Shown here piece after piece: positions 22,209 to 32,800 of a DNA stretch of 64,000 nucleotides; position 1 is the first letter of the stretch, and each line of letters starts with the position of its first letter. Where the stretch lies: positions 84,330,348 to 84,394,347 of the forward strand of contig CM073887.1 in NCBI GenBank assembly GCA_037176705.1. Reading direction: 5' to 3'. The stretch comes from Molossus alvarezi (Eukaryota > Chordata > Mammalia > Chiroptera > Molossidae). The notes beneath the pieces are model-generated. The model made no database searches, had not been told where the DNA came from, and saw only the letters and a program-made list of their open reading frames with translations. Made by a program: the position numbers and the translations under genes.

Positions 22209-23475
22209 GACTTGAATAAACATTTCTTCAAATACATACAGCTAGCTAATAAATACATGGAAAAATACTCAAAATAATTAGTCATTAGAAAATGCAAATC
22301 AAAACCACAGTAAGATAATACCTTACACCCATCAGGATGGCTACTATTTTAAAAAAAGACTCAGAAAATAACAGCTGTGGGTGAGGATGTGGAGAAATTG
22401 GAACCCTTGTGCACTGTTGGTGAGAAGGTAAAATGGTACAGCCACTATCGAAAACAGTATGGTGATTTCTCAAAATATTAAAAATATAATTATTATATGA
22501 TCTTGCTAGATTCTACTACTGAATATATTCCCCCTAAATTTGAAATCAGGATCTCAAAGAAATACTTGTATACCCATGTTCATAGCAGCATTACTCACAA
22601 TAGCCTAACCTTGGAAACAAGTGTCCGTTGACAGGCAGAATGTAGTACATACATACAAAAGACATTCATTCTTAAAAAGGAAGAAAATTCTAACGTGATA
22701 CAATATAGATGAACTTTGAGGACATTATGTTAAGTGAAATTGATAGGGGAGGAACTCGTAAGAGAAATAGAATCACAATTGTTTAATAGCCACTCACTAT
22801 AAAGAAGAAATTTTCTTACAGACCCTAGGAAACTGAAGAATGTGTTACAAGAACAGGCCCTGAAGATAAGACAGCTCAGAGCCTAGATCGAGGACAGAAC
22901 CTCTCTGAAGGGAGGCAGCATTCCGGGGCTAATCTTTGCAAGGACAAGGAAAGAAGGCAGACCCTGAAACTCACTAACTTTAGGTTTTTCCCACCCATTA
23001 ACCCTATATAAGAGTTTGTTTGAAATAAAATGGAGCAGAGCAGAATTTTGAGGATGACCCACTGCTCTCCTCATACTACCAGCATTATTGGAATAAATGC
23101 TCATATAGGATTCAACCTTGTTTCTGCTTAATTTTATTCATGTAGTGACAGGAGGCCTCAGACTCATTGTGTCTGGTATCAAAATAAGCCAGTCATAAAA
23201 GATAAATATTATATGATTCCACTTATGTGAGGTACTTGCAGTAGCCAAATTTATGGAGACAGAAAGCAGAATAGTTGCCAGGGGTTAGGGGAGGGAAAAA
23301 TGGGGAGTTATTGTTTCATAGGTACAGTTTCAGTTTTGCAAGGTGAAAGATTTTTGTGGATGGATGGTGGTGATGGTGTACAACAACATGAACATATTTA
23401 ATGTCACTGAATCATACATTTAAAAATAAGATGATAAATTTTATGTTATGTGATTTTATCACAATTAAAAAAGAA
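22209..23475 (+). mobile_element. Old L1M ORF2 end and 3' UTR, split by a solo LTR
   Basis: 'gaataaacatttcttcaaat', 'cagccactatcgaaaacagt' and 'tgttcatagcagcattactc' run up to 22740. After the LTR (22741-23181) the 3' UTR resumes with 'aaataagccagtcataaaag' and ends near 23475. This completes the host L1 that began at 13270. Confidence 0.85.
22741..23181 (+). mobile_element. Solo LTR with perfect ends (class I-like)
   Basis: 441 bp with TG...CA ends (TGATAGGGGAGG ... CTGGTATCA) and a 4-bp duplication AAAT (22737-22740 and 23182-23185), as for gammaretrovirus-like (ERV1) LTRs. A TATA-like 'cctatataagag' is at about 23003-23014 and a poly(A) signal AATAAA near 23091. No retroviral genes remain nearby, so this is the product of LTR-LTR recombination. 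Confidence 0.85.
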
Positions 23476-23830
23476 AGTTCAATAGTTGCCAGGGATTCCA
23501 GGGGAGGGAGGGATGAATAGGTGGAACACAGACAATTTTTAGGGCAGGAAAACAATTTTGTATGACACTATAGTGGTGGATGCATGTCGTTATGCATTTG
23601 TTAGAATCCATAAAATGTACAACACAAAGAGTGAACCCTAATGTGAACAATGGACTTTCATTGATAGCGATGTGCCAATGCTGATTCATCACAAATGTAC
23701 CACAGTGATGCCAAATGTTGATGGTGGGAAAGGCTGGGGCAGTGGTATCTGAGAACTCTCTCTATTTTTCATTCAATTTTGTTGTGAACCTAAAACTGCT
23801 TTAGGAAACAAAGTCTATTAATCTTAAAAG
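23476..23830 (+). mobile_element. Second L1M 3' end
   Basis: 'gagggagggatgaataggtg', 'tacaacacaaagagtgaacc', 'cacaaatgtaccacagtgat' and 'aacctaaaactgctttagga' are L1M 3' UTR phrases, ending at 'aaagtctattaatcttaaaa'. Independent of the copy just upstream. Confidence 0.75.
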
Positions 23831-24581
23831 AGTATATGTGCATGTGTAACTGCATGTATTATCAGATTGTCCTTCATAGGAGTTGCACACACCAGCAATG
23901 TATGAGAGTGCCTGTTTACACATGCCAGCCTAGTACGCCATCAACTCTGGATCTCTGCTCTTTTTTGGTGTCTAGCTGTAATTTCTTATGAATTCTTTAT
24001 TTAAGTCTGACATACCTAAAGAATAAAAGCATGCAGTGCCATTTTGATAAATTTTCAGAAAGTGAATGCATATAATAAACATCACAAGATCAAGGTTATA
24101 GAACATTATCAGAGTCCAGACCTTTCCCATGCTCGCTTCCAGTCACTACCTTCCCTTCCCATGGTAACATTTGACCTGATTTCTATCACCATAGGTTAAT
24201 TTACCTATTTTTGCTATTTATATAAATGTAATTTTATAGTATGTACTCTTGTATCAGGCTTCTTTTACTCAACATAACATTTGTGAGATTCATTCATGTT
24301 GCGTGGAGTTGTAGTTTGTTCATTTTCATTGGTGTATAGTATTCCACTAAATGACTATACTTCCATTTATTTATTCATTTTACTATTGATGGTCATTTGG
24401 ATTGTTTTCCGTTTGGAGCTATTACAAATAGTTATGCAATTAACATTCTCATACATGACATTTGGTGTAATTTGCACTCATAACTATTAGATATATGTCT
24501 AGAAGAGCAGTAGCTGGTAATAGAATATGCATATTTTGGTTTTAGTAGATAATGTCACATGGCTTCCCAAAGTAGTTTTTC

Positions 24582-24835
24582 TTTTTTTTTTTAATCCTCA
24601 CCCGAGGACATTTTTCCATTTTTTGTTCAGGTAGAGTGGGAGGGAGAGAGAGGAACAGAGAGAGAGAGAGAGAAACATCGACGTGAAAGGGACACATCGA
24701 GTGGCTGCCACCCGCACGACCGACCAGGGACGGGGACAAACTGCAACCGAGGCTCGCGTCCTTAGCGGGAACCGAACCCGGGTCTCTCTGGACCGCAGGC
24801 CGACGCTCTAACCGCTGAGCCAAACCGGCCAGGGC
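24582..24835 (-). mobile_element. Ves-type SINE, young sub-type
   Basis: Perfect 15-bp duplication CCAAAGTAGTTTTTC at 24567-24581 and 24836-24850. Nearly consensus head and tail. Confidence 0.97.
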
Positions 24836-25173
24836 CCAAAGTAGTTTTTCTAATTTACCCTCTTGCTGTGATAAGAATTCCAGCAGATCCTTATGAACAA
24901 ACATTTGGTAATATCAATCTTTTTAATTTTTGTAATAGTTATCTCAGTGTAGTTTTAATTTGTATTTCCAAGATGATTAATTAGACCAATTTTATAGGCC
25001 AATTAGATAGTCCCTTTTTTGAAATGCCTGTTCAAGTCATTTGCTCATTTTTATATTGTCTTATTTCTTTCACGTGATTTGTTGGAATTCTTCCTACATA
25101 CAAAATGGAAATCCTTTCCCAGTGGTATGTCAGAAAATAACTTCTTCCCCTTTATGACTTGACTTTCCACTGT

Positions 25174-25409
25174 ATTTTTTTTCATCCTCACCCAAGGATA
25201 TTTTCCATTTATTTTCAGACAGAGTGGGAGAGAGAGGGAGAGAGAAAGAAATATTAATGTGAAAGGGACACATGATTGGTTGCCTCCTGCATGACCCTGC
25301 CAAGCCCAGGGATGAAGTGCAACCCAGTACTTGCCCTTGACCGGAATAGTACTGCAACACTTTGGTCCTTGGTCCAATGCTCTAACTGCTGAGCCAAACC
25401 AGCCAGGGT
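25174..25409 (-). mobile_element. Ves-type SINE
   Basis: Duplication GACTTTCCACTGT at 25161-25173 and 25410-25422. Diverged interior. Confidence 0.95.
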
Positions 25410-25434
25410 GACTTTCCACTGTCTTAATAGTGTC

Positions 25435-25672
25435 TTTTTTTTTTTAATTCCTCACCAGAGGGTATTTTTCTATTTATCATCAGATAGAGTGGGAGGGAGG
25501 GAGAAAGAGGAAGAGAAAGAGAAACATTAATATGAGAAAGACACATCGAATGGCTGCCTCCCACGTGACCTGACCAAGGCTGGGGATGAACTGCAACCAA
25601 GGTATGTGCCCTTGATTAGAATGGTCTGTGGGCCGCCGCTCTAACCGCTGAGCCAAACCGCTGAGCCAAAGC
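25435..25672 (-). mobile_element. Ves-type SINE with rearranged head
   Basis: Tail and GA-rich body are normal. The head carries a tandem duplicate 'ccgctgagccaaaccgctga' in place of the usual 'ggccagggc' end. Flanks TTAATAGTGTCT and TTAATGTAGTCT look like a decayed duplication. Confidence 0.85.
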
Positions 25673-26750
25673 CATTAATGTAGTCTAATTTATCAGTGTT
25701 TTCCTTGATGTTAATGCCTTTATGCCCCATTCAACAAACTTTTGCCTTCCCCAAAGTCACAAATACATTCTCCAATGCTATCTTCTAAAATTTTCATTTT
25801 TTCCATATGAATATCCTATTGACACACTACACCATTTATTGAAAGACCATCTTTTTCTCACTGCTCTGTGATATCACCTTTGTAAAAAATCAAATTCCTA
25901 CATATATATGTATATCTGCCTCTGGACTTTATTATGTTCCATTGTTCTATTTGTTTACCCTTGTGCCAATATTATACTTTCTTAAAGACTGTACTTTATA
26001 TTAAGATTTGTAATATGATCATGTAAATCCTCCTACTTTATATTTCTTCTTTAAGATTTTTTTCTTGAAAGCTATTTTTCACACTCTGTCTTTCAATATA
26101 ACATTTAGAACTAGCTTGTCAATTTCAACAAAAATACCTACTGGGATTTAATTGAAATCTTATCGAATCTATAAGTCAATTCTGAGGAAATTGACACCTT
26201 TATAATATTGAATCTTTCGCTCCATAAATATGCTATCTCTATTTATTTAGATCTTCTTTCATTTCTGTTAATAATGTTAAATAGATTTTAGCGTAGAATT
26301 TTATTCATCTTTTGTTAAATTTATTCCTAGACATTTCAATTTTATAGCATTATAAATGTCACCACTTTTTAAATATTCATTTAAAATTTTTTATTGGTAT
26401 ATAAAAATATTGACCTTGTATCAAGTGACTTTGCTGAATTCAGTTATTAATTCCTGTGGTTCATCTATAGATTCTTGTAGATTTTCTCCACACAAAATCA
26501 TGTTATCCATGGATAATAACAGGTTTATTTTTCCTTTACAATTCTACTTTTTATTTCATTTAGTGGCCTCACTGCACTAACTAGCAACTCCAGAAAAACA
26601 TGAAAGAGAAATGAAGGTGGAGGATATTCTTATCTCATCTATGGTCTCAGGCATACTTAACATTCATTATTAAGTATGGTATTTCCTCTGTGTTTCTTGT
26701 ATATACTCTTTATCACATTAGTTTCCATCTTTTCCTGGTTTGCTAAAAGC

Positions 26751-26994
26751 CTTTTTTTTTTTTTAATCCTCACCCGAGGACATTTTTTGATATTTTGTTC
26801 AGATAGAGTGGGAGGGAGAGAGAGAGAGAGAAACATCGACGTGAAAGGGACACATCGAGTGGTCGCCACCCACACGACCCAATCAGGTCTGGGGACAAAC
26901 TGCAACTGAGATATGTACCCTTAGCGGGAATCGAACCCAGGTCTCTCCAGACTGCAGGCCGATGCTCTAACCGCTGAGCCAAACTGGCCAGGGC
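26751..26994 (-). mobile_element. Ves-type SINE, young sub-type
   Basis: T-run, 'cacccgaggacattttttga', and head 'gagccaaactggccagggc'. Short duplication AAAGC followed by T-rich sequence on both sides (26746-26750 and 26995-26999). Confidence 0.93.
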
Positions 26995-27004
26995 AAAGCT
27001 TTTT

Positions 27005-27018
27005 AAAATTGTAAATGG
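27005..27018 (+). repeat. Target-site duplication of the older HAL1-like element (5' copy)
   Basis: AAAATTGTAAATGG. Its partner is the reverse complement of 39474-39487 (AAAATTGTAAGTTG), 12 of 14 identical. The partner lies 12.5 kb away and on the other strand, which only makes sense if the intervening DNA was inverted. Confidence 0.75.
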
Positions 27019-27938
27019 AAAGGACTTCTGGTCAATATGGCTGCGTAGGTAGAAGTGGTATAGCCTCTTCCCACAACTACATCAAAATTACAACTAAACT
27101 ATAACACAACCATTATTTAGAACCACCTGCAATCAAGCTGAATGGAAGTCCTACAACTACAAAATTAAAGAACCCACATGGAGGCTGGTAGGAGGGGCGG
27201 AGGCAGACGGGCTGGTCCCACACCCATGTGTGGCGGATAAAAATCAGGAGGACACCTTGGCTAGGAAGGTCCTCTCTGAGGACTGAGGGGTCCCCCTCCC
27301 ACACCAGGTGCCCAGCTCACAGTTCCAGTGCCAGGAAGAGAAGTCCCCATAACTTCTGGCTGGAAAAACCAGTGAGAACTGAGGTTGCAGCTATAGAAGC
27401 CCCAGGCAGCTCTTCTGAAAGGGCCCACTCACAGACTTACTCAAACTTGCTCCCTCTAAGCTCTGAGGGGAGGCAGCTTGAGGGGTGCCAGAGATATACA
27501 GGGAAGAACTGAGTTGTTTAGCTTCAGCACCAGGGCTTAAGAGGAGGTTTTCTCCTGGACAGACTTGCTGGCGGAGGCTGATGTTCCTTTGGTGAGTCCT
27601 TACCTGGGGCGGGAGATGGCCGCCATATATGGGATTCCAGCAACTTGGCTCACACTGTTTTCCCTGCCCTGGTGATTCCCTGATGCCCTGCCCCCACCCA
27701 GCTTTCAGGCTCACCCAAGCTGTTTCCAAAGGCTTTACATTAGGATTGGCCTGTCTAGGATCCTGCTTCAGAGTTTCCTAAAATCTCTTAAACAAGCAGC
27801 ATCTGGTCTTAATGATCCCCATACCTCTCATTAAGTGGCCCCAGGCATGGCTCTAGAGGCAACCAGCCTTGGTTCACAACTTGGCTTTTCCTGGGCACCT
27901 CCAAGCCCAGCACAAGAAACAGCCATCTGCAATTCTGC
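27019..27938 (+). mobile_element. Older HAL1-like element, 5' UTR part
   Basis: Starts 'ggacttctggtcaatatggc', closely paralleling the start of the young HAL1-like copy at 30635 ('acttccggtcaagacggtgg'). The two 5' UTRs stay alignable up to 'cccatacctctcattaag' (27831). Then 107 more bases follow, ending 'cagccatctgcaattctgcg', where the L1 was inserted. The remainder of this element (rest of 5' UTR, ORF1, 3' UTR) lies at 39488-41566 on the other strand. The 5' UTR acts as promoter and leader in L1-type elements; no coding capacity is seen. Confidence 0.75.
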
Positions 27939-28630
27939 GAGCAGAAAGATGGTGGCTGGCAGGACTGGAGGAAGGGTGAGTGTGTGAGAGAATGAGCTAG
28001 TATGTGAGAGAGTGAGTGTACATGAAGGTGGACAACCAAACCCAAGCAGTGTAGAGCCAAGGAGCAGAAGGTTCCTGTGCTGTGGACGGGAACAGCTGGC
28101 TACCACGGTAAGCTGCCCTTCAGGGCGCTTCTCCTTGCACCACAGGGAGGCCCCACTATTTTGGAAGATCCCAGGTCTTCCCTGGGAGGAGGCAGTGGGA
28201 GCTGCTAGGGCCCAGCAACTTGAGCCCACCAGCGCACCTGGCACATTGGACCAGTAGACACTCTGTGTCAACACAGACCTGTGCACAGTAGAGGAGCTCC
28301 CAAGGTGCTGGTGGTGGAAGCCGCAAAGAGCCAGGAGCCCAGCACCATCCCCATAGTAGCGACCTGATCAGAGTCGAGATACCCCCAACAACAGAGGCTG
28401 GGGAGCAGACATCCATCACCAGGCAACAGAAGCACAGACCAGCAGCTGAGACCCATCCCCAAAAACTATAGCAAAAACTGAGCAGGAGTTGAACCCACAT
28501 GACAGCAGCACTCCCCAGCCACCAGCAGCAGGACCTGGGGCTCCACAGAGGGCTGTGCAGTCCAGTAGCTCATAAGAGCAGTGAGAAGCCCAAGCCCAAG
28601 AGGGACTGGGGTGATCCGCAGCCTGCGCGT

Positions 28631-28793
28631 GGGACATGCAGGGTGCAGGGCACTAGAGAGGCCTGTGTGACCCAGCAGGAACTGTGCCATACAGTTATGG
28701 TGGGACCTGTGGAGTGCTGAGGCACCAGAGAGGCCAGGGAGACCCAGTAGGGACAGAGCCATCCAGGTAGCTATGGGACCTGCAGGGTGCGGG
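28631..28793 (+). repeat. Tandem ~72-base units in the L1 5' UTR (left)
   Basis: Units start with GGGACMTGC/GGGACCTG at 28631, 28702 and 28775, giving lengths of 71 and 73 bases plus a partial unit. Each contains 'agagaggcctgtgtgaccca'-like text. The right L1 carries more units (49818-50090). The inverted-repeat identity breaks down within these units. Confidence 0.75.
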
Positions 28794-29641
28794 GGCAAGA
28801 GAGAGGCCTGTGCGACCCAGCTGCACACAAGATAGGTGTAGAGGATGTGAAAATCGAGGCTGAGTGAATGGAAGCTACACAGAAGATCTCCCAGGACCAA
28901 ATGGGAATTACAACTAAAATAGACAAATCCTCGGAAAAAAGCAACAGAAAAGCAGCAGGACAGGACCATATAACCAGGGACATTGGTAGGATCTGTGGAG
29001 TCGCGAGAGGGTGGCGGGCTGGGAGCCCACGGACAGCAGCAGTCTTAGCTGTGAGCAGCACCCTTGGGGAATAAAGACCAAGCCCGCTCCACAGGGCAGA
29101 GAGCCAGGACAGAGGGCTAAAATAGCCACAGCCACTCACCTGGGGGCTCTGGCAGAGGGAGGACAGACTGGGCTGGAAATCTGTGGGGACACCCGGGGTT
29201 TGGAGGGCACTCAGAGTTTTTGCTGAGTTGCGGCCACAAAGGACGGTGGCCAGTGTGCTCCTTCCCAGAGCTGTGGGGAAAAGCAGCAGCCCCCCCACCC
29301 CCGGAGACTCAGCCTTTCCCAGGTGAGGCAAAGAAATGCAAATTGAGGCTCATTAATAAACAGCATCTATCCCACCCTCTGGAAATCCTCTTATGCAGAA
29401 CACCAGGGCTACATTCCAAGGCACTGAGTAACTGAGACTACTAGCCACCAGGAAAAAGCCAGAGGATAACTGAACCTTTACTGGGCTTGCAGATCTACTC
29501 AGGAAAGTAAGACTTGACAGTGGTGTTTAATGTGGGCCCACCCAGGCCCATCCAAACCCAGTAGAGGGAGCCACAAACAGCAGAACACCAACATCCACAG
29601 GGAAAATTTGGCAGGCTCCAAAACCCACTGAGATAGCCAAA

Positions 29642-30454
29642 ATGGTGAAACAAAGAAACAAATTCCAAATGAAAGAACAAGAGAACTCTATCAAAGATGA
29701 GATCAATGAAATGCAGCTAAGCAAATTATCAGAGGTAGAGTTCAGAGCCAGGATCTTGAGGAAGTCCAACAGCATGAGTAAGGACATCAGCACCGTGAGT
29801 AAAGATATAGAAACATTGAAAACCAACCAAGTGGAAATGAAGAATGACATAGGAGAAATTAAGAACACATTGGAAGAACTAACCAGCAGAGTAGAGGAAG
29901 CTGAGGACCAGATCAGTGAATTAGAAGACAGGGTAGAAAAAATCAACCAAAAGGAAAAAACAATTAAAAAACAGGAAGACAGCTTAAGAGAACTGTGGGA
30001 CAACTGGAAATGTAATAACATTCGCATCATAGGAGTCCCCGAAGAGGAAGAAAATGGGCAAGGGTTAGAGAATATATTTGAAGAAATAGTGACAGAAAAC
30101 TTTCCTAACTTGGTGAAGGAAGAAGACATTCAAGTTCAAGAAGCACAAAGAGCCCTAAGAAAGAAGAACCCAAACAGGCCCACACCAAGACACATAGCAA
30201 TTACAATGCCAAAAATTAAAGACAAAGAGAGAACCCTAAAGGCAGCAAGAGATAAGCAACAGGTTACCTACAAAGGAAGCCCCGTAAGGCTCTCAGCTGA
30301 CTTCTCACAAGAAACACTACAGGCCAGAAGGGAGCGGCATGAAGTAATCAAGGTCATGAAAAACAAGGATCTGAATCCAAGACTACTCTATCCAGCAAGG
30401 CCATCATTCAAAATAGAAGGTCAAATAAAGAGCTTTCCAGACAAAAAAGGCTAA
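29642..30454 (+). pseudogene. L1 ORF1, nearly intact, C-terminal frameshift
   Basis: 270 codons from ATG. Residues about 35-125 form a heptad-rich coiled coil ('NTLEELTSRVEEAEDQISEL'). An RRM-like domain follows ('NNIRIIGVPEEEE', about residue 130), then the C-terminal RNA-binding domain ('RLSADFSQETLQARRERHE', about residue 225). The product would be the L1 RNA chaperone. An A-run at 30443-30450 shifts the frame. In the next frame the usual end ('TKPALQDMLKGLL', stop at about 30510) is still present, so the break is a single small indel. The mirror copy is at 48157-48969. Confidence 0.85.
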
Positions 30455-30618
30455 GGGACTATATTAACACCAAACCAGCACTGCAAGATATGCTGAAAGG
30501 ACTGCTGTAATTAGTAGAAGGAATAGGAAGAAAAACAGAACCACAGTACACAAAAATGGCAATAAATAAGTACATATCAATTATCACCTTAAATGTGAAT
30601 GGTTTGAATGCTCCGATC

Positions 30619-30634
30619 AAAAGACACAGCGTAG
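30619..30634 (+). repeat. Target-site duplication of the young HAL1-like element (5')
   Basis: AAAAGACACAGCGTAG, repeated perfectly at 32801-32816 after the poly(A) tail. Joining the flanks restores an uninterrupted L1 ORF2 reading. Confidence 0.97.
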
Positions 30635-32800
30635 AGACTTCCGGTCAAGACGGTGGCGTAGGTAAATGCGGTATCGCGTCCTCCCACAACCACACCAAAG
30701 TTACAACTAAACTACAGAACAACCATCATTCAAAACCACCTGAAATCAAGCTGAATGGAAGTCCTACAACTACGGAATTAAAGCAGCAGCCACATCCAGA
30801 CTGGTAGGAGGGGCGGCGGCACGGGCTGGTCCCACAGCCACGTGTGGCGGATAAAAATCAGGAGGATACCTGGGCTTGGAAGGTCCTTCCTGAGGACTGA
30901 GGGGTCCCTGTCCCACACCAGGTGCCCCACTCAGGGTTCCAGTGCCAGGAAGAGAAGTCCACATAACTTCTGGCTGGAAAAACCAGCAGGAACTGAGGCT
31001 CAGAGAAGCTGAAGCGGCTGGAACCCCGGGCAGCTCCTTAAAGGGCCCACGCACGAACTTATCGGACTCTCTCCCTCTAAGCTTGGAGGGGAGGAAACTC
31101 GAGGGGCACCAGAGACATACAGGGAAAAACAGAGCTGTTTGGCACTGGAGCGAGGGCTGGAGAGGGGCCTTTCTCCGGGACAAATGTGCTGTCAGAGGCC
31201 TTTGTTCCTTTGGTGAGCCCTTCCCTGGGGCGGCAGACAGAAGCCATATCTGGGACTCTAGCAACCTGGCTCACACTGGTAGCCCCAACCCTGGTGACTC
31301 CCTGAGGACCCGCCCCACTGAACTCTCAGGCCCACCCAAGCTGTTGCCACTTGCTTAACCATCGGATTGGCCTGTCTTGGGTCCTGCTTCAGGTTTTCCT
31401 AAATTCTTTCAAACGAGCAGCATCTGGTCTCAGCGAGCCCCATACCTCTCGTTAAGTAATACACAGAAACAAACACAGGGAGGCAGCCAAAATGAGGAGA
31501 CAAAGAAACAGGTCCCAAATGAAAGAACAGAACAAAACCCCAAGAAAAGAACTAAGCGAAATGGAGATAAGCAACCTAACAGATGCTGAGTTCAAAATAC
31601 TGCTTATAAGGATGCTCAATGAACTTAGTGAGAACCTCAGTGAACTTAGTGAGGGCCTCAAGAGCATAAAAAAGGACCAGTCAGAAATTATGGATGCACA
31701 GTCAGAATTGAAGGAGGCATTAACTGAAATAAAGAATAATTTACACAGCTTCAGTAGTAGAGTACGTAAATCCAAGAAGCACACCATCGATTTGGAATAT
31801 AAGGAATAAAAAACGCCCAATCAGAACAGCAAAAAGAAAAAAGAATCCAAAAATGAGGATAGTGTAAGGAGCCTCTGGGACAACTTCAAGCGTGCCAACA
31901 TTCGCATCTTGGGGGTGCCAGAAGGAGAAGAGCGAGAACAAGAAATCGAAAACCTGTTTGAAACAATAATGGCAGGAAACTTTCCTAACTTGGTGAAGGA
32001 AACAGACATACAAGTCCAGGAAGCACGGAGAGTCCCAAACAAGATGAACCCCAAGAGGCCCACACCAAGACACATCATCATCAAAAGGCAAAAGGTTCAA
32101 GACAAAGAGAGAATCTTAAAAGCAGCAAGAGAAAGGCAGCTAGTTACCTACAAGGGAGTTCCCATAAGGCTGTCAGCTGATTTCTCAAAAGAAACTTTGC
32201 AGGCCAGAAGGGAGTGGCAAGAAATAAATATTCAGAGTGATGAAAAGCAAGAACCTACAACCAAGATTACTCTATCCTGCAAAGCTGTCATTTAGAATCG
32301 ATGGCCATATTAAGACTTTCCCAGACAAGAAAAAGTTAAAGGAGTTCATCACCACCAAACCGTTATTATATGAAATGATGAAGGGTCTTTTTGAAGAAAA
32401 AGATAAAATATATAGACAAACAAAATGGCAATGAATACATATCTATCAACAATGGAATCTACAAACAAAATGAATAGGTAGAACAGAAACATTCTCATAG
32501 ATACAGAGAACATTTTGTTGGTTGCCAGATGGGAGGGGGGTTGGGGGAATGGGTGAAAAAGGTTAAGAGATTAAGAAGTACAAATTCATTGCTAGACTGA
32601 CAAACCCCAAAGGGAAAGGGGTTGGGGGTGGGGGTGGGAAGAAATAAACCAAAGAACTTATGTGCATAACCAATGGACACAGACAATAGTGGGGGAAAAG
32701 GCGGGAGGGGGGCGGGAGTGGGGAGGAGGGGGTCAATGGGGGAAAAATGTGGAACATCTGTAACACATTTTACATTCAACAATAAAGATTAAAAAAAAAA
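30635..32800 (+). mobile_element. Young ORF1-only L1 derivative (HAL1-like), left copy
   Basis: A complete 2.17-kb insertion with its own 5' UTR (starts 'agacttccggtcaagacggt'), an ORF1 region (31492-32434), a G-rich 3' UTR and a tail 'caacaataaagatt' plus A14. Perfect 16-bp duplications flank it. No ORF2 sequence lies between ORF1 and the 3' UTR, so mobilisation must have used enzymes from another L1. This is the layout of half-L1 (HAL1) elements, known to have arisen independently from L1 in several mammals. An exact mirror lies at 45811-47976. Confidence 0.9.
31492..32434 (+). pseudogene. Broken ORF1 of the young HAL1-like element
   Basis: Readable blocks: 31492-31809 (N-terminus MRRQRNRSQMKEQNKTPRKE, then coiled coil with 'LSENLSELSEGLKSIKK'), 31909-32295 (RRM-like 'GVPEGEE', 'NFPNLVKETDIQVQEARR', C-terminal 'RLSADFSKETLQARREW') and 32237-32434 (end 'FITTKPLLYEMMKGLFEE'). 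A stop after 'IDLEYKE' and a frameshift near 32240 break it. The coiled coil is about two heptads shorter than in the older copy at 40403-41053. Confidence 0.85.

Larger units (their letters stand above)
23835..27018 (-). mobile_element. Old minus-strand L1M, 3' UTR to mid-ORF2
   Basis: Reading right to left this is ORF2 then 3' UTR. Plus-strand phrases include 'tgtatagtattccactaaat', 'gttctatttgtttacccttg', 'ctatagattcttgtagattt' and 'ttcctggtttgctaaaagcc'. It is cut at 27018 within ORF2. The missing upstream half is not downstream here but at 36281-39473 in the opposite orientation; see the inversion finding. Four SINEs interrupt it. Confidence 0.8.

Noticed and set aside
29527..30129. 200-codon hydrophobic open frame antisense to L1 ORF1 (mirror 48482-49084)
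   Set aside because: A shadow of the Lys/Glu-rich coiled coil: reading it backwards gives Leu/Phe/Ser-rich text that imitates a membrane protein.
30770..31264. 164-codon open frame on the minus strand (and its mirror at 47347-47841)
   Set aside because: It lies antisense in the HAL1-like 5' UTR, has no recognisable domain, and occurs only because the GC-rich leader is free of stops on that strand.
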